Assembly (NCBI RefSeq): GCF_002995845.1
Contig: NZ_PVXP01000036.1
Location: forward strand, 1-32,572
DNA length: 32,572 bases
Reading direction: 5' to 3'
DNA from: Clostridium luticellarii
GTDB taxonomy: Bacteria > Bacillota > Clostridia > Clostridiales > Clostridiaceae
Shown here: positions 24,908 through 32,572 of the stretch, one piece after another
Layout of the letters: each line of letters begins with the position of its first letter
Position numbering within the stretch: the stretch's first letter is position 1
The notes under the pieces: model-generated
What the model was told of the DNA's origin: nothing
Databases searched by the model: none
What the model saw: only the letters and a program-made list of their open reading frames with translations
Program-made: the position numbers and the translations under genes

Positions 24908-26433
24908 TGAAGGAAAAAAATATTTTTTGGGGAAATAAATATATACTCAAAATACGTAAAAATATAACATGGAAATTATTTGTAATAACTTCTTTAGTAT
25001 TTATAATTTTCATCAGTGGTACATTAATATTTCAATCCCTGTTTTTTGGAAAATTTTATATAAACAAGAAGGAGAGAAATATGCAGGGTGAAACCCAAAA
25101 ATTTAAAACCGCCTATAATAAAATAGGAGAACAAGATGCTGTAGTAGAGCTGATAAGAAAATTTGAAGAGGACAATAATGCCAAAATAGTTATAATGGAT
25201 AAAACCGGAAAAATAAAATTCATAACAAAATTGAATAATGAGGGATATGATGCGGTTAGGATAAAGATCATAAATGATATTATAGTGAGATGGACTGAAG
25301 ATTCCGATCTGCTCAGTGATATGAAAAAATACAATAAGCCTTTGACTATTATTGCAGACAGGGAAATCAATGGAACAAAGAATATTGTCACAGCTGTTCC
25401 GGATAATAGCAAGGAGGAAATAATATTTGCAGTTACCTCCCTTCAGCCTGTAGATGAAGCATCTTCTGTAATAAAAGAGTTTTATTTGTATTTTTATATA
25501 GGCGCAGTGATATTGATTTTGATACTCTCTTTGATATATACAAACATGGTCTCAAAACCACTTGTTGAACTGAATGATACCGCAAAAAAGATGGCATCTC
25601 TTGATTTTTCTGAAAAATGCACTGTTAAAAGTGAAGATGAAATAGGAAATTTGGCAAATACACTGAATTTTTTATCCTGCAATCTGGATAATGCTTTGAC
25701 ATCTCTTAAGAAAGCCAATATAAAGTTGGAGAAAGATATAGAGAGGGAAAGAGAAATAGAGAAGATAAGAAAAGAATTTGTAGCTGCAGTTTCCCATGAG
25801 CTTAAAACTCCTATAAATCTCATAGAAGGTTATGCAGAGGGCTTGAGGGATAATATATTTAAATCTGAGGAAAAAGATTATTATATTGATATCATAATAG
25901 ATGAGAGCAATAAAATGGCAAACCTGGTGGCAGATATGCTGAACCTTTCACATCTTGAATCGGGAAAGCTTAAATTAGACAAAGAAATATTCTTCATGGA
26001 TGAACTTATAGTTTCCGTCTCCAAGAAATTCTTAAAAATTATGAAGGACAAGAATATAACAGTTAATTTTAAAATGGTGAAGCAGGTTAAAGTGAATGCA
26101 GATTGGAACAGGATGGAGCAGGTTATAGATAATTTTACTACTAATGCTATAAAAAATACTGAACAAGGTGGAACTATAAATTTTTCCATAGTGGATAGCG
26201 GGAACAGAGCTGTTGTATCTGTAGAAAATACCGGAAAAAAGATACCAGAGAAGGATATAAATAAAATATGGGATAATTTTTATAAAATAGATAAATCCAG
26301 AAATAGGGATCTGGGTGGTACTGGTGTTGGTCTTGCCATAGTAAAAAATATATTGAAACTCCATGGATATGAATATGGTGTTAGAAACACGGATAATGGT
26401 GTGGAATTCTATTTTTCAATGGATAAAGTATAA
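24907..26433 (+). CDS. Sensor histidine kinase with extracytoplasmic sensor and HAMP domain
   Basis: The ATG shares its A with the stop of the regulator gene. The 508-residue protein has TM1 (about 22-44), an extracytoplasmic sensor region of 145 residues (about 45-190) and TM2 (about 192-213). A HAMP linker (214-265, with PLVELNDTAKKMASLDFS) follows, then the H box FVAAVSHELKTPINLIEGYA with phospho-acceptor His297, the N box NFTTNAIKNTEQGG, and G boxes ending LGGTGVGLAIVKNILKLHGY. It is a complete HisKA plus HATPase_c kinase. The sensor has no recognised ligand domain. Architecture is like that of PhoR/VanS/ResE-type envelope sensors; the signal cannot be predicted. Confidence 0.95.
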   Translation: MKEKNIFWGNKYILKIRKNITWKLFVITSLVFIIFISGTLIFQSLFFGKFYINKKERNMQGETQKFKTAYNKIGEQDAVVELIRKFEEDNNAKIVIMDKTGKIKFITKLNNEGYDAVRIKIINDIIVRWTEDSDLLSDMKKYNKPLTIIADREINGTKNIVTAVPDNSKEEIIFAVTSLQPVDEASSVIKEFYLYFYIGAVILILILSLIYTNMVSKPLVELNDTAKKMASLDFSEKCTVKSEDEIGNLANTLNFLSCNLDNALTSLKKANIKLEKDIEREREIEKIRKEFVAAVSHELKTPINLIEGYAEGLRDNIFKSEEKDYYIDIIIDESNKMANLVADMLNLSHLESGKLKLDKEIFFMDELIVSVSKKFLKIMKDKNITVNFKMVKQVKVNADWNRMEQVIDNFTTNAIKNTEQGGTINFSIVDSGNRAVVSVENTGKKIPEKDINKIWDNFYKIDKSRNRDLGGTGVGLAIVKNILKLHGYEYGVRNTDNGVEFYFSMDKV

Positions 26434-26505
26434 AATAATTTTTAAATTAATTCAGATGGAGTTGTCCATAAGAATGTTTTACCTGCATTGTTCTTAGAAA
26501 AATTT

Positions 26506-26534
26506 AAGTTTGTTAACAGAATATTAACAAACTT
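26506..26534. promoter_or_regulatory. Perfect 11-bp inverted repeat holding a PhoP-like TTAACA-N5-TTAACA box, upstream of ltaS-like gene
   Basis: AAGTTTGTTAA (26506-26516) and TTAACAAACTT (26524-26534) are exact reverse complements with a 7-base centre. Within them TTAACA occurs twice in direct orientation (26513-26518, 26524-26529), five bases apart, which is an 11-bp period. This equals the Gram-positive PhoP box; the related WalR pattern TGTWAH-N5-TGTWAH fits at all but one position. It lies just before a possible -35 (TTGCCA at 26533-26538). Binding by the OmpR-type regulator encoded upstream is a hypothesis. Confidence 0.5.
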
Positions 26535-26550
26535 GCCATTTAAGTGTCAC

Positions 26551-26604
26551 GTAAGTACTGTAAAATCTATTTTAAGAATTTAACATGGATTTTACAGTAC
26601 TTAC
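26551..26604. repeat. 17-bp perfect inverted repeat in the leader of the ltaS-like gene
   Basis: GTAAGTACTGTAAAATC (26551-26567) and GATTTTACAGTACTTAC (26588-26604) match exactly as reverse complements, around a 20-base loop. The right arm ends only about 8 bases before the AAAGGGG ribosome binding site. As RNA it would make a very stable stem; as DNA it could be an operator. There is no T-run, so it is not an ordinary terminator. Confidence 0.7.
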
Positions 26605-26624
26605 TTTAGAAAAGGGGAAACAAA

Positions 26625-28529
26625 ATGACGATTGCAGGTGTAAAAAACAATAAAAATAAAGTATTAGGTAAAATATTTAATTTATTGTTTAACAATATAG
26701 ATATTGTGATATTTTGTATTATAGTTTATATAAAGCTTATGTCCTATGAAAAGGACATATCTACGGGTTATCTGGATCATTCTGTAATTTTTCCAATAGC
26801 TGCATCAATATTGATATTGGCTAGTTTTTCATTTCTTTTTAAGGGGAAAAACAGAATCAGTTTCTTGTATATAGCCGATATTGTATTGAGCATAATGCTT
26901 ATAGCCGATTTGATGTATTACAGGTATTTTAAAGATATCACAACAGTAGCTGCTATAAGGAATGCCAAATTGTTACAGGGGGTTTCCTCCAGCGTGGGAA
27001 GTGTGGCAAGTGTTAAGGATCTCTACTATGTAGTAGATCTGTTTGTTCTGCTTCCTCTGACCAGAATATATAAAAAGAGGAGAAATAACGTAATTTCACT
27101 GCCTAAAAGATTAGTGAGTTTTATAATAGTACTTGCAGTAGGAGTTGGAATTAATGCCTGTGCTTTTTACAGGGTTTCCAAGGAGCAGCCTACACTGCTT
27201 ACGGCTATGAGCAACAGAATATATTTGACCAACATGATAGGAAATATAAATTTTCATCTGGTGGATTCCTATAATTATATAAGCAACAGCATTAAGAATT
27301 CAAAAGAATTGCCTGAGGAAAGATTAAAGGCCATCAAGACCTTTCTGCAGGAAAATAACAAAACTACAGAGGAAAACAATTTTAAAGGCATAGGAGAGGG
27401 AAAGAATCTTATTGTAATTCAAGTGGAAGCACTGCAGGGTTTTGTGATAAATCAGAAAGTAAATGGACAAGAGATAACTCCGAATTTGAATAGATGGGTA
27501 AATAAAAGCATGTACTTTGACAATTATTTTTATCAGGTTGCAGGTGGAAATACATCAGATGCAGAGTTTATGTCCAATAATTCACTTTATCCGGCACAAT
27601 CGGGCGCTGCCTATTACACCTACAGCGGAAACAAATACGATTCTCTGGCAAGCTCCCTAAAGGACAAAAATTATTATACTGCAGCTTTACACGGTAACAG
27701 CGAGGGATTCTGGAATAGAAATGTAATGTATAAAGCTCAAAGTTTTGATGATTTTTTTGGAGAACATAGTTTTAATGTAGATGAAAAAATAGGCTTAGGA
27801 TTGAGTGATAAATCCTTTTTGAATCAATCCCTGGAAAAGATGAAAAGTTTTAAGCAGCCCTACTATTCTTTTTTAGTTACACTAACAAGCCATTTTCCCT
27901 ATGAGGCTGTGGATAAATATGGAGACTTTAATGTAGGTGAGTATGAAGGAACATTTATCGGGAATTATTTAAAAGCCATACATTATACTGATGAGCAGCT
28001 GGGACAATTTTTAGACAACCTTGAAAAAGAGGGAATCATGCAAAATTCAATTATAGCACTATATGGGGACCATTTTGCCATTCCTAAAGACAATGCCCAG
28101 CAGCTTTTTAAATTTGAAAATGAGAGCAGCAGCGATGATTATACCTGGTTTAAATACCAAAAGGTGCCTTTACTGCTTCATTTCCCGGGAGATGAATATG
28201 CAGGAGTAAATCACAAGTATACCTGCCAGATGGATCTATATCCTACTTTGGCTAATATGTATAATCTGCCTAGACAATATATGTTTGGTAAGGACATGCT
28301 AAATGGAGATAGTCAAAAGGTTATTTTCAGGAATGGTTCTTTTATAGATGGCGAGAATTTGTATGTATCCTGGTCTAACTCTTATTATGATTTGAAATCC
28401 GGTGCCAAAGTAAAAGAAACTGAAGAGCTTAAAAAGGAAAAGGATGAGTATACAAAAGAGCTTGGGTATTCAGACGATTTGCTGAATCATAATTTGATAA
28501 ATGAGTTTAGCCAAAAAGAGCAAAAATGA
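26625..28529 (+). CDS. LtaS-family lipoteichoic acid synthase / phosphoglycerol transferase
   Basis: This 634-residue membrane enzyme moves glycerol phosphate from phosphatidylglycerol to a growing polymer (lipoteichoic acid or a related glycolipid) on the outer face of the membrane. Five hydrophobic segments cover about 25-40, 53-72, 79-98, 133-147 and 162-181. The extracellular sulfatase-like domain follows, with Glu268 in VIQVEALQ, nucleophile Thr310 in GGNTSDAEFMSNNSLYP, His356 in LHGNSEGFWNR, Asp482 and His483 in LYGDHFAI. All known LtaS metal and catalytic positions are represented. ATG 26625 follows AAAGGGGAAA. It stands alone between a structured leader and a terminator and is probably regulated by the upstream two-component system. 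Confidence 0.93.
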   Translation: MTIAGVKNNKNKVLGKIFNLLFNNIDIVIFCIIVYIKLMSYEKDISTGYLDHSVIFPIAASILILASFSFLFKGKNRISFLYIADIVLSIMLIADLMYYRYFKDITTVAAIRNAKLLQGVSSSVGSVASVKDLYYVVDLFVLLPLTRIYKKRRNNVISLPKRLVSFIIVLAVGVGINACAFYRVSKEQPTLLTAMSNRIYLTNMIGNINFHLVDSYNYISNSIKNSKELPEERLKAIKTFLQENNKTTEENNFKGIGEGKNLIVIQVEALQGFVINQKVNGQEITPNLNRWVNKSMYFDNYFYQVAGGNTSDAEFMSNNSLYPAQSGAAYYTYSGNKYDSLASSLKDKNYYTAALHGNSEGFWNRNVMYKAQSFDDFFGEHSFNVDEKIGLGLSDKSFLNQSLEKMKSFKQPYYSFLVTLTSHFPYEAVDKYGDFNVGEYEGTFIGNYLKAIHYTDEQLGQFLDNLEKEGIMQNSIIALYGDHFAIPKDNAQQLFKFENESSSDDYTWFKYQKVPLLLHFPGDEYAGVNHKYTCQMDLYPTLANMYNLPRQYMFGKDMLNGDSQKVIFRNGSFIDGENLYVSWSNSYYDLKSGAKVKETEELKKEKDEYTKELGYSDDLLNHNLINEFSQKEQK

Positions 28530-28555
28530 TATAACACAATTGATAATAAAAAGGG

Positions 28556-28602
28556 CCACATCCTAGTTGATTTTTCTATGATTATGATGTGGTGTTTTGT
28601 TT
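28556..28602 (+). terminator. Terminator after the LtaS-family gene
   Basis: CCACATC (28556-28562) pairs perfectly with GATGTGG (28586-28592) across a 23-base loop that can fold further, followed by TGTTTTGTTT. It lies 26 bases after the stop. Confidence 0.55.
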
Positions 28603-28774
28603 ATTCCACAGGAAAATTGTAAATGCTGAAATAGAATATGTGGAAGACTTCGCGCATAGTATATAGTACATTAATTTATTCGAACTTTGATATTTGAATA
28701 TAGTTTGAACCTAAAAATCACTTGATATGGCTGTGATGAGGAGGGAGTTTCATTTTTGAAACTGAAAATGAAGT
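28603..28774. other. Spacer upstream of the MntR-like gene, no recognised gene
   Basis: The segment has no coding region with start signals except a GAGGAGGGAG at 28738-28747, followed nine bases later by TTG opening a 24-codon frame that soon ends. AGTTTC-ATTTTT-GAAACT forms a small perfect hairpin just there. Nothing else is seen. Confidence 0.4.
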
Positions 28775-28906
28775 ATGCTTATAAAAAATATGTTGCAGGT
28801 CATTTTTGTCATATTTATATTTATTGTACCTTTTAGTTTAGTGATTATGATTTACTCTGATATAAAGGAGTTCATTGAGGAAATAAGAAATATTCATAAA
28901 AAATAG
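28775..28906 (+). CDS. Possible 43-residue single-span membrane peptide
   Basis: An ATG at 28775 opens a frame of 43 codons ending at TAG 28906. It encodes MLIKNMLQ, a fully hydrophobic segment VIFVIFIFIVPFSLVIMIY, and an amphipathic charged tail SDIKEFIEEIRNIHKK. This one-helix-plus-charged-tail layout is typical of real small membrane proteins. The upstream ATGAAG is only a weak ribosome binding site, so translation is uncertain. It ends 19 bases before the MntR-like gene and could be co-transcribed with it. Confidence 0.4.
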   Translation: MLIKNMLQVIFVIFIFIVPFSLVIMIYSDIKEFIEEIRNIHKK

Positions 28907-28925
28907 AAATTTATAGGAGAATGAT

Positions 28926-29414
28926 ATGACAGATGGAGATTTTTTTACTTTTAGTGAGTATATGAAAAAAGAATATGATGTTTTGACAGCATCCATGGAG
29001 GATTATTTAGAGATGACTTATAGGTTGGCACATAAAGAGGGATTTACCAGGATTCATGAACTGGCTGGGGCTTTGAATGTGCAACCTCCTTCAGCTACAA
29101 AGATGATACAAAAGCTTGCTGAACTGAATTTTATAAAATATGAGAAATATGGGATGATAACTCTCACAGAACAAGGCAAAAATATGGGACAATATTTGCT
29201 GAATAGACATAATATTGTGGAGAGCTTTTTAAAAGTTATCGGCATAACAAAAAATGTACTGGAACAGACGGAAAAAGTTGAGCATACCATAGATAACCAA
29301 ACTGTGCTTCATTTAAAGGATTTTATAGAGTTTGTGCATACTAGGCCGGATGTTATTCGAGATTTTATAATATTCAAAGATAAGAAATCAATTATAAATA
29401 AAAATTCCAAATGA
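28926..29414 (+). CDS. Metal-dependent transcriptional regulator, DtxR/MntR family
   Basis: This 162-residue protein senses a divalent metal, most likely manganese, and represses uptake genes when metal is bound. ATG 28926 has ATAGGAGAATG upstream. The first 22 residues are an extension compared with Bacillus MntR. From SMEDYLEMTYRLAHKEGFTR onward the two align well: the winged helix with IHELAGALNVQPPSATKMI and QKLAELNFIKYEKYG, then the dimerisation domain. Metal ligands of MntR are all represented: Asp and Glu of MEDYLE, His of NRHNIVE, and Glu, Glu, His of TEKVEHTI. Lack of the Cys or Met ligand of iron-type DtxR points to Mn. No SH3-like third domain is present. No metal transporter gene is in the window. 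Confidence 0.9.
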   Translation: MTDGDFFTFSEYMKKEYDVLTASMEDYLEMTYRLAHKEGFTRIHELAGALNVQPPSATKMIQKLAELNFIKYEKYGMITLTEQGKNMGQYLLNRHNIVESFLKVIGITKNVLEQTEKVEHTIDNQTVLHLKDFIEFVHTRPDVIRDFIIFKDKKSIINKNSK

Positions 29415-29523
29415 GGTGGAAGTAGTACTTTATTAAAAACTATTTTATGATATAATTAGTTTAAAATGAGAAAGTGATTTTTGGATTCAGACGAAAGTTT
29501 GACCATAAAGAAGGATGAATGAT

Positions 29524-29793
29524 ATGGATTTTGTATTTAAAAATTTTTCTTCAGTTTTAAAAATATTGCTGATTTTAATTGCTATTTTTATATTTATAAG
29601 AATAATACCTTTGCTGGTGGCAGTTGGGGTTGTTGTATTTGCTTGCTTTAAGGTAAAAAAATATTTGAAAAATAGAAAGATGAATAAATCTGTACACAGT
29701 CGCAAGAGCAATGCAGGGAAGGCTAAAAAGGATTCATTTGATTTTCATCATGGGAAGATTATAGATGTAGATTATGATGAAGTTGAAAAATAG
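29524..29793 (+). CDS. Small membrane protein of unknown function
   Basis: I chose ATG 29524 (89 residues) because GAAGG lies nine bases upstream; an ATG at 29515 touches that ribosome binding site. Residues about 10-44 are hydrophobic (ILLILIAIFIFIRIIPLLVA then VGVVVFACF), enough for one long or two short membrane spans. The rest is a basic linker, KVKKYLKNRKMNKSVHSRKS, and an acidic C-terminus with IIDVDYDEVEK. The family is not recognised; similar small one-span proteins with a charged cytosolic tail and a VDYxEV end are common in clostridia. Function unknown. It has a possible -10 (TATAAT) about 70 bases upstream. Confidence 0.75.
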   Translation: MDFVFKNFSSVLKILLILIAIFIFIRIIPLLVAVGVVVFACFKVKKYLKNRKMNKSVHSRKSNAGKAKKDSFDFHHGKIIDVDYDEVEK

Positions 29794-29866
29794 TCGGTGC
29801 AGATGAAAAAGTAGCTTTGTTCTATGGATATGGTTGGGAAGGGAGTTGAAAACCTTTTAGGTTATT

Positions 29867-30373
29867 ATGATAGAGACAGCTGTAATTACGATAAGTGATA
29901 AGGGTTCACAGGGAAAGAGAATTGATAGGACTGGACCTGAAATAGAAAATACGTTGGATAGATCTAAATATAATATTGCATATTATAGTATAATACCTGA
30001 TGAAGTTGAGAAGATAGAAAAAGAACTGTGTTATGCCTGTGATGATCTGAAAGTGAATCTGGTACTTACAAATGGCGGCACAGGATTTTCACCTAGGGAT
30101 GTTACTCCGGAAGCCACTTTGAAAGTTATAGAGAAAGATGTGCCCGGAATAGCAGAGGCCATGAGAATGAAATCTATGGAGATAACTCCAAAGGCCATGC
30201 TTTCCAGAGCAGTGTGCGGCATAAGAAAAAGTACATTGATTGTAAATTTACCAGGAAGTCCTAAGGGAGCAGTGGAAAATCTCCGGTTCATACTGCCTGC
30301 GCTGCCGCACGGTATTGATATATTGATGGGATGGGACTCTGAGTGTGCTGGAAAAATACAGGAAGGAGAATAG
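29867..30373 (+). CDS. mogA: MogA/MoaB family molybdopterin adenylyltransferase
   Basis: This 168-residue enzyme activates molybdopterin by adenylation before molybdenum insertion. Markers of the MoCF_BD fold are AVITISDKGSQGKRIDRTGP, VNLVLTNGGTGFSPRDVTPE (the G-G-T-G phosphate loop with the catalytic Asp in P-R-D-V-T-P-E), and IVNLPGSPKGAVENL (landmark). The gene has a poor ribosome binding site at ATG 29867, but an upstream TTG runs into a stop, so this start is safe. moaC follows after only three bases, and a MOSC protein after that, forming a molybdenum-cofactor operon. Whether it is MogA or MoaB in strict sense cannot be told by sequence alone. Confidence 0.92.
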   Translation: MIETAVITISDKGSQGKRIDRTGPEIENTLDRSKYNIAYYSIIPDEVEKIEKELCYACDDLKVNLVLTNGGTGFSPRDVTPEATLKVIEKDVPGIAEAMRMKSMEITPKAMLSRAVCGIRKSTLIVNLPGSPKGAVENLRFILPALPHGIDILMGWDSECAGKIQEGE

Positions 30374-30376
30374 CTT

Positions 30377-30865
30377 ATGGAACTGACTCATATAAATAAA
30401 CAGGGCCGGGCAAGGATGGTGGATGTAAGTGAAAAAGAGAATACAAATAGGTGTGCCACAGCTGCAGCCTCCATATATATGAAGAAGGAAACTCTGTCTA
30501 TCATATCAGAGGGAAAGGCCAAAAAGGGAGATGTACTTTCTGTGGCTCAGGTAGCAGGGATAATGGCTGCAAAAAATACCGCCAATATAATTCCAATGTG
30601 TCATTCTATAAATATAACAGGCTGCGACATAAAATTTACACTGGATTTTGAAAAATCCAAAATTGACATAGAAGCTTCTGCAAAAATTTCAGGCAAGACA
30701 GGAGTTGAGATGGAAGCATTGGTGGCAGCTAGTACAGCTGCTCTTACTATATATGACATGTGCAAAGCTGTGGACAGGGCCATGATAATATCAGATGTGA
30801 TGCTGATTGAAAAAAGTGGAGGAAAATCTGGATTATTCAGGAGAGAAATCAGGAGAGAAATTTAG
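30377..30865 (+). CDS. moaC: Cyclic pyranopterin monophosphate synthase
   Basis: MoaC (162 residues, normal length) turns the MoaA product into cyclic pyranopterin monophosphate, the first stable molybdenum-cofactor precursor. It shows MVDVSEKENTNRCATAAASI, the KKGDVLSVAQVAGIMAAKNT helix, PMCHSINITGCDIKF, and the active-site region GVEMEALVAASTAALTIYDM with CKAVDRAMII. The GGAAGGAG ribosome binding site lies inside the end of mogA. The MoaA partner is not in this window, so the pathway is split over the genome. Confidence 0.95.
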   Translation: MELTHINKQGRARMVDVSEKENTNRCATAAASIYMKKETLSIISEGKAKKGDVLSVAQVAGIMAAKNTANIIPMCHSINITGCDIKFTLDFEKSKIDIEASAKISGKTGVEMEALVAASTAALTIYDMCKAVDRAMIISDVMLIEKSGGKSGLFRREIRREI

Positions 30866-30895
30866 GTATATTTTCACGATGGAAGGGGAGAGACT

Positions 30896-31339
30896 ATGGC
30901 TACAGTTATTTCAGTAAATATAAGTGAAAAGAAAGGTGAAATAAAAAGACCCATAGGAAGGGGAATGTTCAAACAAAACAATGGCTTGGAGGATGACGCC
31001 CATGCGGGAAACTGGCACAGACAGGTAAGCTTACTTGGAAAAGAGAGTATTGACAAGATGAAAGCCCTTGGAGTAAAAAATTTATCCAGCGGAAAATTTG
31101 CAGAAAATATCACTACAGAAGGTATTGTTTTATATGAGCTTCCAGTAGGAACCCTCCTTAAAGTAGGAGAGGTGATTATGGAAATTACGCAAATTGGGAA
31201 GGAATGCCACAGCGGGTGTGCCATACGAAAACAAGTTGGAGATTGTATCATGCCGCGAGAAGGGGTATTTGCCAAAGTGCTCAAGGATGGATGGATAAAT
31301 GCAGGAGATTCCATAACTTTAATTAAATCACAGATATGA
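30896..31339 (+). CDS. MOSC-domain protein
   Basis: The 147-residue protein consists of one MOSC domain, the sulfur-carrier domain found at the C-terminus of molybdenum-cofactor sulfurases. Landmarks: GLEDDAHAGNWHRQVSLL near the N-terminus (with the G-L-x-x-D-x-H-A-G pattern), SGKFAENITTEGI, and the conserved Cys in QIGKECHSGCAI. ATG 30896 has GGAAGGGGAGAG upstream, and the gene starts 31 bases after moaC. In small stand-alone form such proteins are often linked with mogA and moaC in clostridia. It probably helps sulfur transfer or cofactor handling, but the exact job is not known. Confidence 0.9.
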   Translation: MATVISVNISEKKGEIKRPIGRGMFKQNNGLEDDAHAGNWHRQVSLLGKESIDKMKALGVKNLSSGKFAENITTEGIVLYELPVGTLLKVGEVIMEITQIGKECHSGCAIRKQVGDCIMPREGVFAKVLKDGWINAGDSITLIKSQI

Positions 31340-31361
31340 ATGGGAATAAGTCATCAAAAAA

Positions 31362-31410
31362 GCTGCCTACATCAATTATTATGTAAAAATATTTTAAGTA
31401 AGAAGGCAGC
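31362..31410 (-). terminator. Terminator between convergent MOSC and AI-2E genes
   Basis: GCTGCCT (31362-31368) and AGGCAGC (31404-31410) form a perfect 7-bp stem with a long AT-rich loop. On the minus strand the hairpin is followed by TTTTTT, making a good terminator for the gene ending at 31440; on the plus strand the tail is only ACTTCATTTT. It may work in both directions. Confidence 0.6.
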
Positions 31411-31439
31411 ACTTCATTTTGCAGTACAATAAATTGATC

Positions 31440-32453
31440 TTAAATTTTTACATCTAGAAGATCCAGTATAAACATAAATAGAGGTATTCCTATAAGAAGG
31501 CCCCACATGCCCATAAGATGCTCAGAAACTATTAACACTATAAAGGTAAAAAATATAGGGAGCTCCATCTTGGAAGACATTAATTTAGGATTTAAAATAT
31601 AACTTTCTATAGCGTGAACTATTGCAATCATAATCAGCACATATAGCACTTTGGTGAGACCACCTATGCTGAAAGCGATAATACACAGCGGAACAAGGGA
31701 TATTATCACTCCGGCTATTGGTATTAAACTCAATATGAATATCATGAATGCAATGGTTACTAATTGAGGAAAATTCAATATGTAAAGCATTATTACCGAT
31801 ATAATGGTATTGAAAAAAGCTATTAAAATTTGGGCTTGAATTACCTTTCCAAATGAATTCAAGAAGTTTTTACCAAAAAAACATATATATTCATATAACC
31901 CGGATATTTTGCTGTATTTGAATTTTTCCAGGAATGAAATAATCTTGTGCTTTTCCAGCATAAAGAACAAACTGAGCATTATTGAAATAAATGTATTGAC
32001 ACTCCATCTGCCTATATTTGCAGCAAGTTGTATGGATATATTGAATCCGGATTTCAGATAGCTTTTTATATCTATTTGTTCCAGCATATCCACTATGTAA
32101 TTTTGAAATGTATTTGAAGAGGAACTTGATTTCAATTGAAAGTCAGATATATTATTTATTATATATTTACTTTGATTTACAAGCTGTGGAATTAGTTTTA
32201 TAAAAATCAGTATTATAGACAGAAACAGCAGTACATATAGAACTATAGTGACTATTTTTTCCTTTGCCGGAGTTACTTTATTAAATTTTTTCAATATTAG
32301 ATTTTGAAGGCTGTTTATTATATAGGAAAATAAGAAAGTAAGTAAAAATATATCGAATACAGATTGCGACCAGTAGAAAAAAGCTAATACGCCAATAAAA
32401 AAAAGTATTCTCTTTACAGATTCTTTTGAAAAAAATTCTCTCATGGAAGCCAT
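31440..32453 (-). CDS. AI-2E family transporter (PerM/YdbI-like membrane permease)
   Basis: The 337-residue integral membrane protein has the PF01594 pattern: N-terminal hydrophobic pair (about 12-50, with FYWSQSVFDIFLLTFLFSYI), a TM near 62-85, a soluble middle helix (SKYIINNISDFQL), a TM at about 150-168, and five C-terminal segments containing LNFPQLVTIAFMIFILSLIP and IAGVIISLVPL (landmarks), then ESYILNPKLMSSKMELP and GMWGLLIGIPLFMFI. The E-S/N-x-x-x-x-P-K signature near residue 290 is characteristic. Members are secondary transporters; the name comes from one that exports the AI-2 signal, while others are ion antiporters, so substrate remains open. ATG 32453 follows AAGGAGAGAATG. It is convergent with the molybdenum-cofactor operon. 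Confidence 0.9.
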   Translation of the reverse strand: MASMREFFSKESVKRILFFIGVLAFFYWSQSVFDIFLLTFLFSYIINSLQNLILKKFNKVTPAKEKIVTIVLYVLLFLSIILIFIKLIPQLVNQSKYIINNISDFQLKSSSSSNTFQNYIVDMLEQIDIKSYLKSGFNISIQLAANIGRWSVNTFISIMLSLFFMLEKHKIISFLEKFKYSKISGLYEYICFFGKNFLNSFGKVIQAQILIAFFNTIISVIMLYILNFPQLVTIAFMIFILSLIPIAGVIISLVPLCIIAFSIGGLTKVLYVLIMIAIVHAIESYILNPKLMSSKMELPIFFTFIVLIVSEHLMGMWGLLIGIPLFMFILDLLDVKI

Positions 32454-32572
32454 ATCATTCTCTCCTTAATGTATACCCTTAATTATAATATATTTTTTAT
32501 AAACCTGCTGTCTATATGATATCATAAAATTGTAGTACATTCAGGAAATATTAAAGAAATTTTAAATATATT

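Noticed and set aside
29794-29866. Molybdenum-cofactor riboswitch upstream of mogA
   Set aside because: The gap is only 73 bases and shows no conserved multi-stem structure; a riboswitch of that class would not fit.
1-32572. CRISPR array, tRNA or rRNA genes, prophage genes, diversity-generating retroelement
   Set aside because: No regularly spaced repeats, cloverleaf or rRNA-like sequence was seen. The only reverse transcriptase trace is the N-terminal group II intron fragment, without template/variable repeats.

Overview
The window looks like the chromosome of a low-GC, Gram-positive anaerobe, most likely Clostridium sensu stricto. The DNA is very AT-rich, ribosome binding sites are strong AGGAGG types, promoters are sigma-A-like, and the gene content fits (YtrA-type GntR/ABC operon, LtaS-type lipoteichoic acid synthase, MntR-type regulator, molybdenum-cofactor genes). 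I cannot fix the species from this sequence alone.

Region 1, about 1-10,560, is a mosaic accessory region full of wreckage. From left to right it holds two direct copies of a 70-bp palindrome-bearing IS256-type end flanking a dead IS256 transposase; an esterase fragment; an intact membrane-anchored HSL-type esterase; a GH78 alpha-L-rhamnosidase with a divergent AraC regulator (a carbohydrate-utilisation cassette whose bases and codons look richer in GC than the core genes); the N-terminus of a group II intron maturase; an IS30 transposase N-terminus; a carotenoid-biosynthesis (CruF/DUF422-like) gene fused head-on to a probable TetR C-terminus; an IS66 tnpA with a broken tnpB; and an internally deleted IS5-type element of 550 bp with both ends intact.

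Region 2, about 10,700-20,060, is core metabolism and envelope. A promoter carrying a candidate ARG box leads into a lipoprotein amino-acid binding protein, then argF, carA and carB. Together these supply carbamoyl phosphate and make citrulline for arginine synthesis. After them come an alpha/beta hydrolase, an exported M15 peptidase and an exported Amidase_6 protein.

Region 3, about 20,080-23,510, holds a flavodoxin-fold NAD(P)H oxidoreductase, a small metallo-beta-lactamase-fold protein that has lost nearly its whole metal motif, and a GntR (YtrA-type)-ABC ATPase-permease operon with a candidate autoregulatory operator.

Region 4, about 23,740-28,600, has a small unknown protein, an OmpR-type response regulator with its histidine kinase, and an LtaS-family enzyme. 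The leader of the LtaS gene carries two striking perfect inverted repeats, one containing a PhoP-like TTAACA-N5-TTAACA direct repeat.

Region 5, about 28,770-32,453, has a possible 43-aa membrane peptide, an MntR/DtxR regulator, a small membrane protein, a mogA-moaC-MOSC operon for molybdenum cofactor, and a convergent AI-2E family permease.

I do not see a clear-cut new defence or biosynthetic system. The best leads are the structured ltaS leader next to the two-component system, the metal-site-less MBL protein, and the OTCase with an altered STRTR motif.
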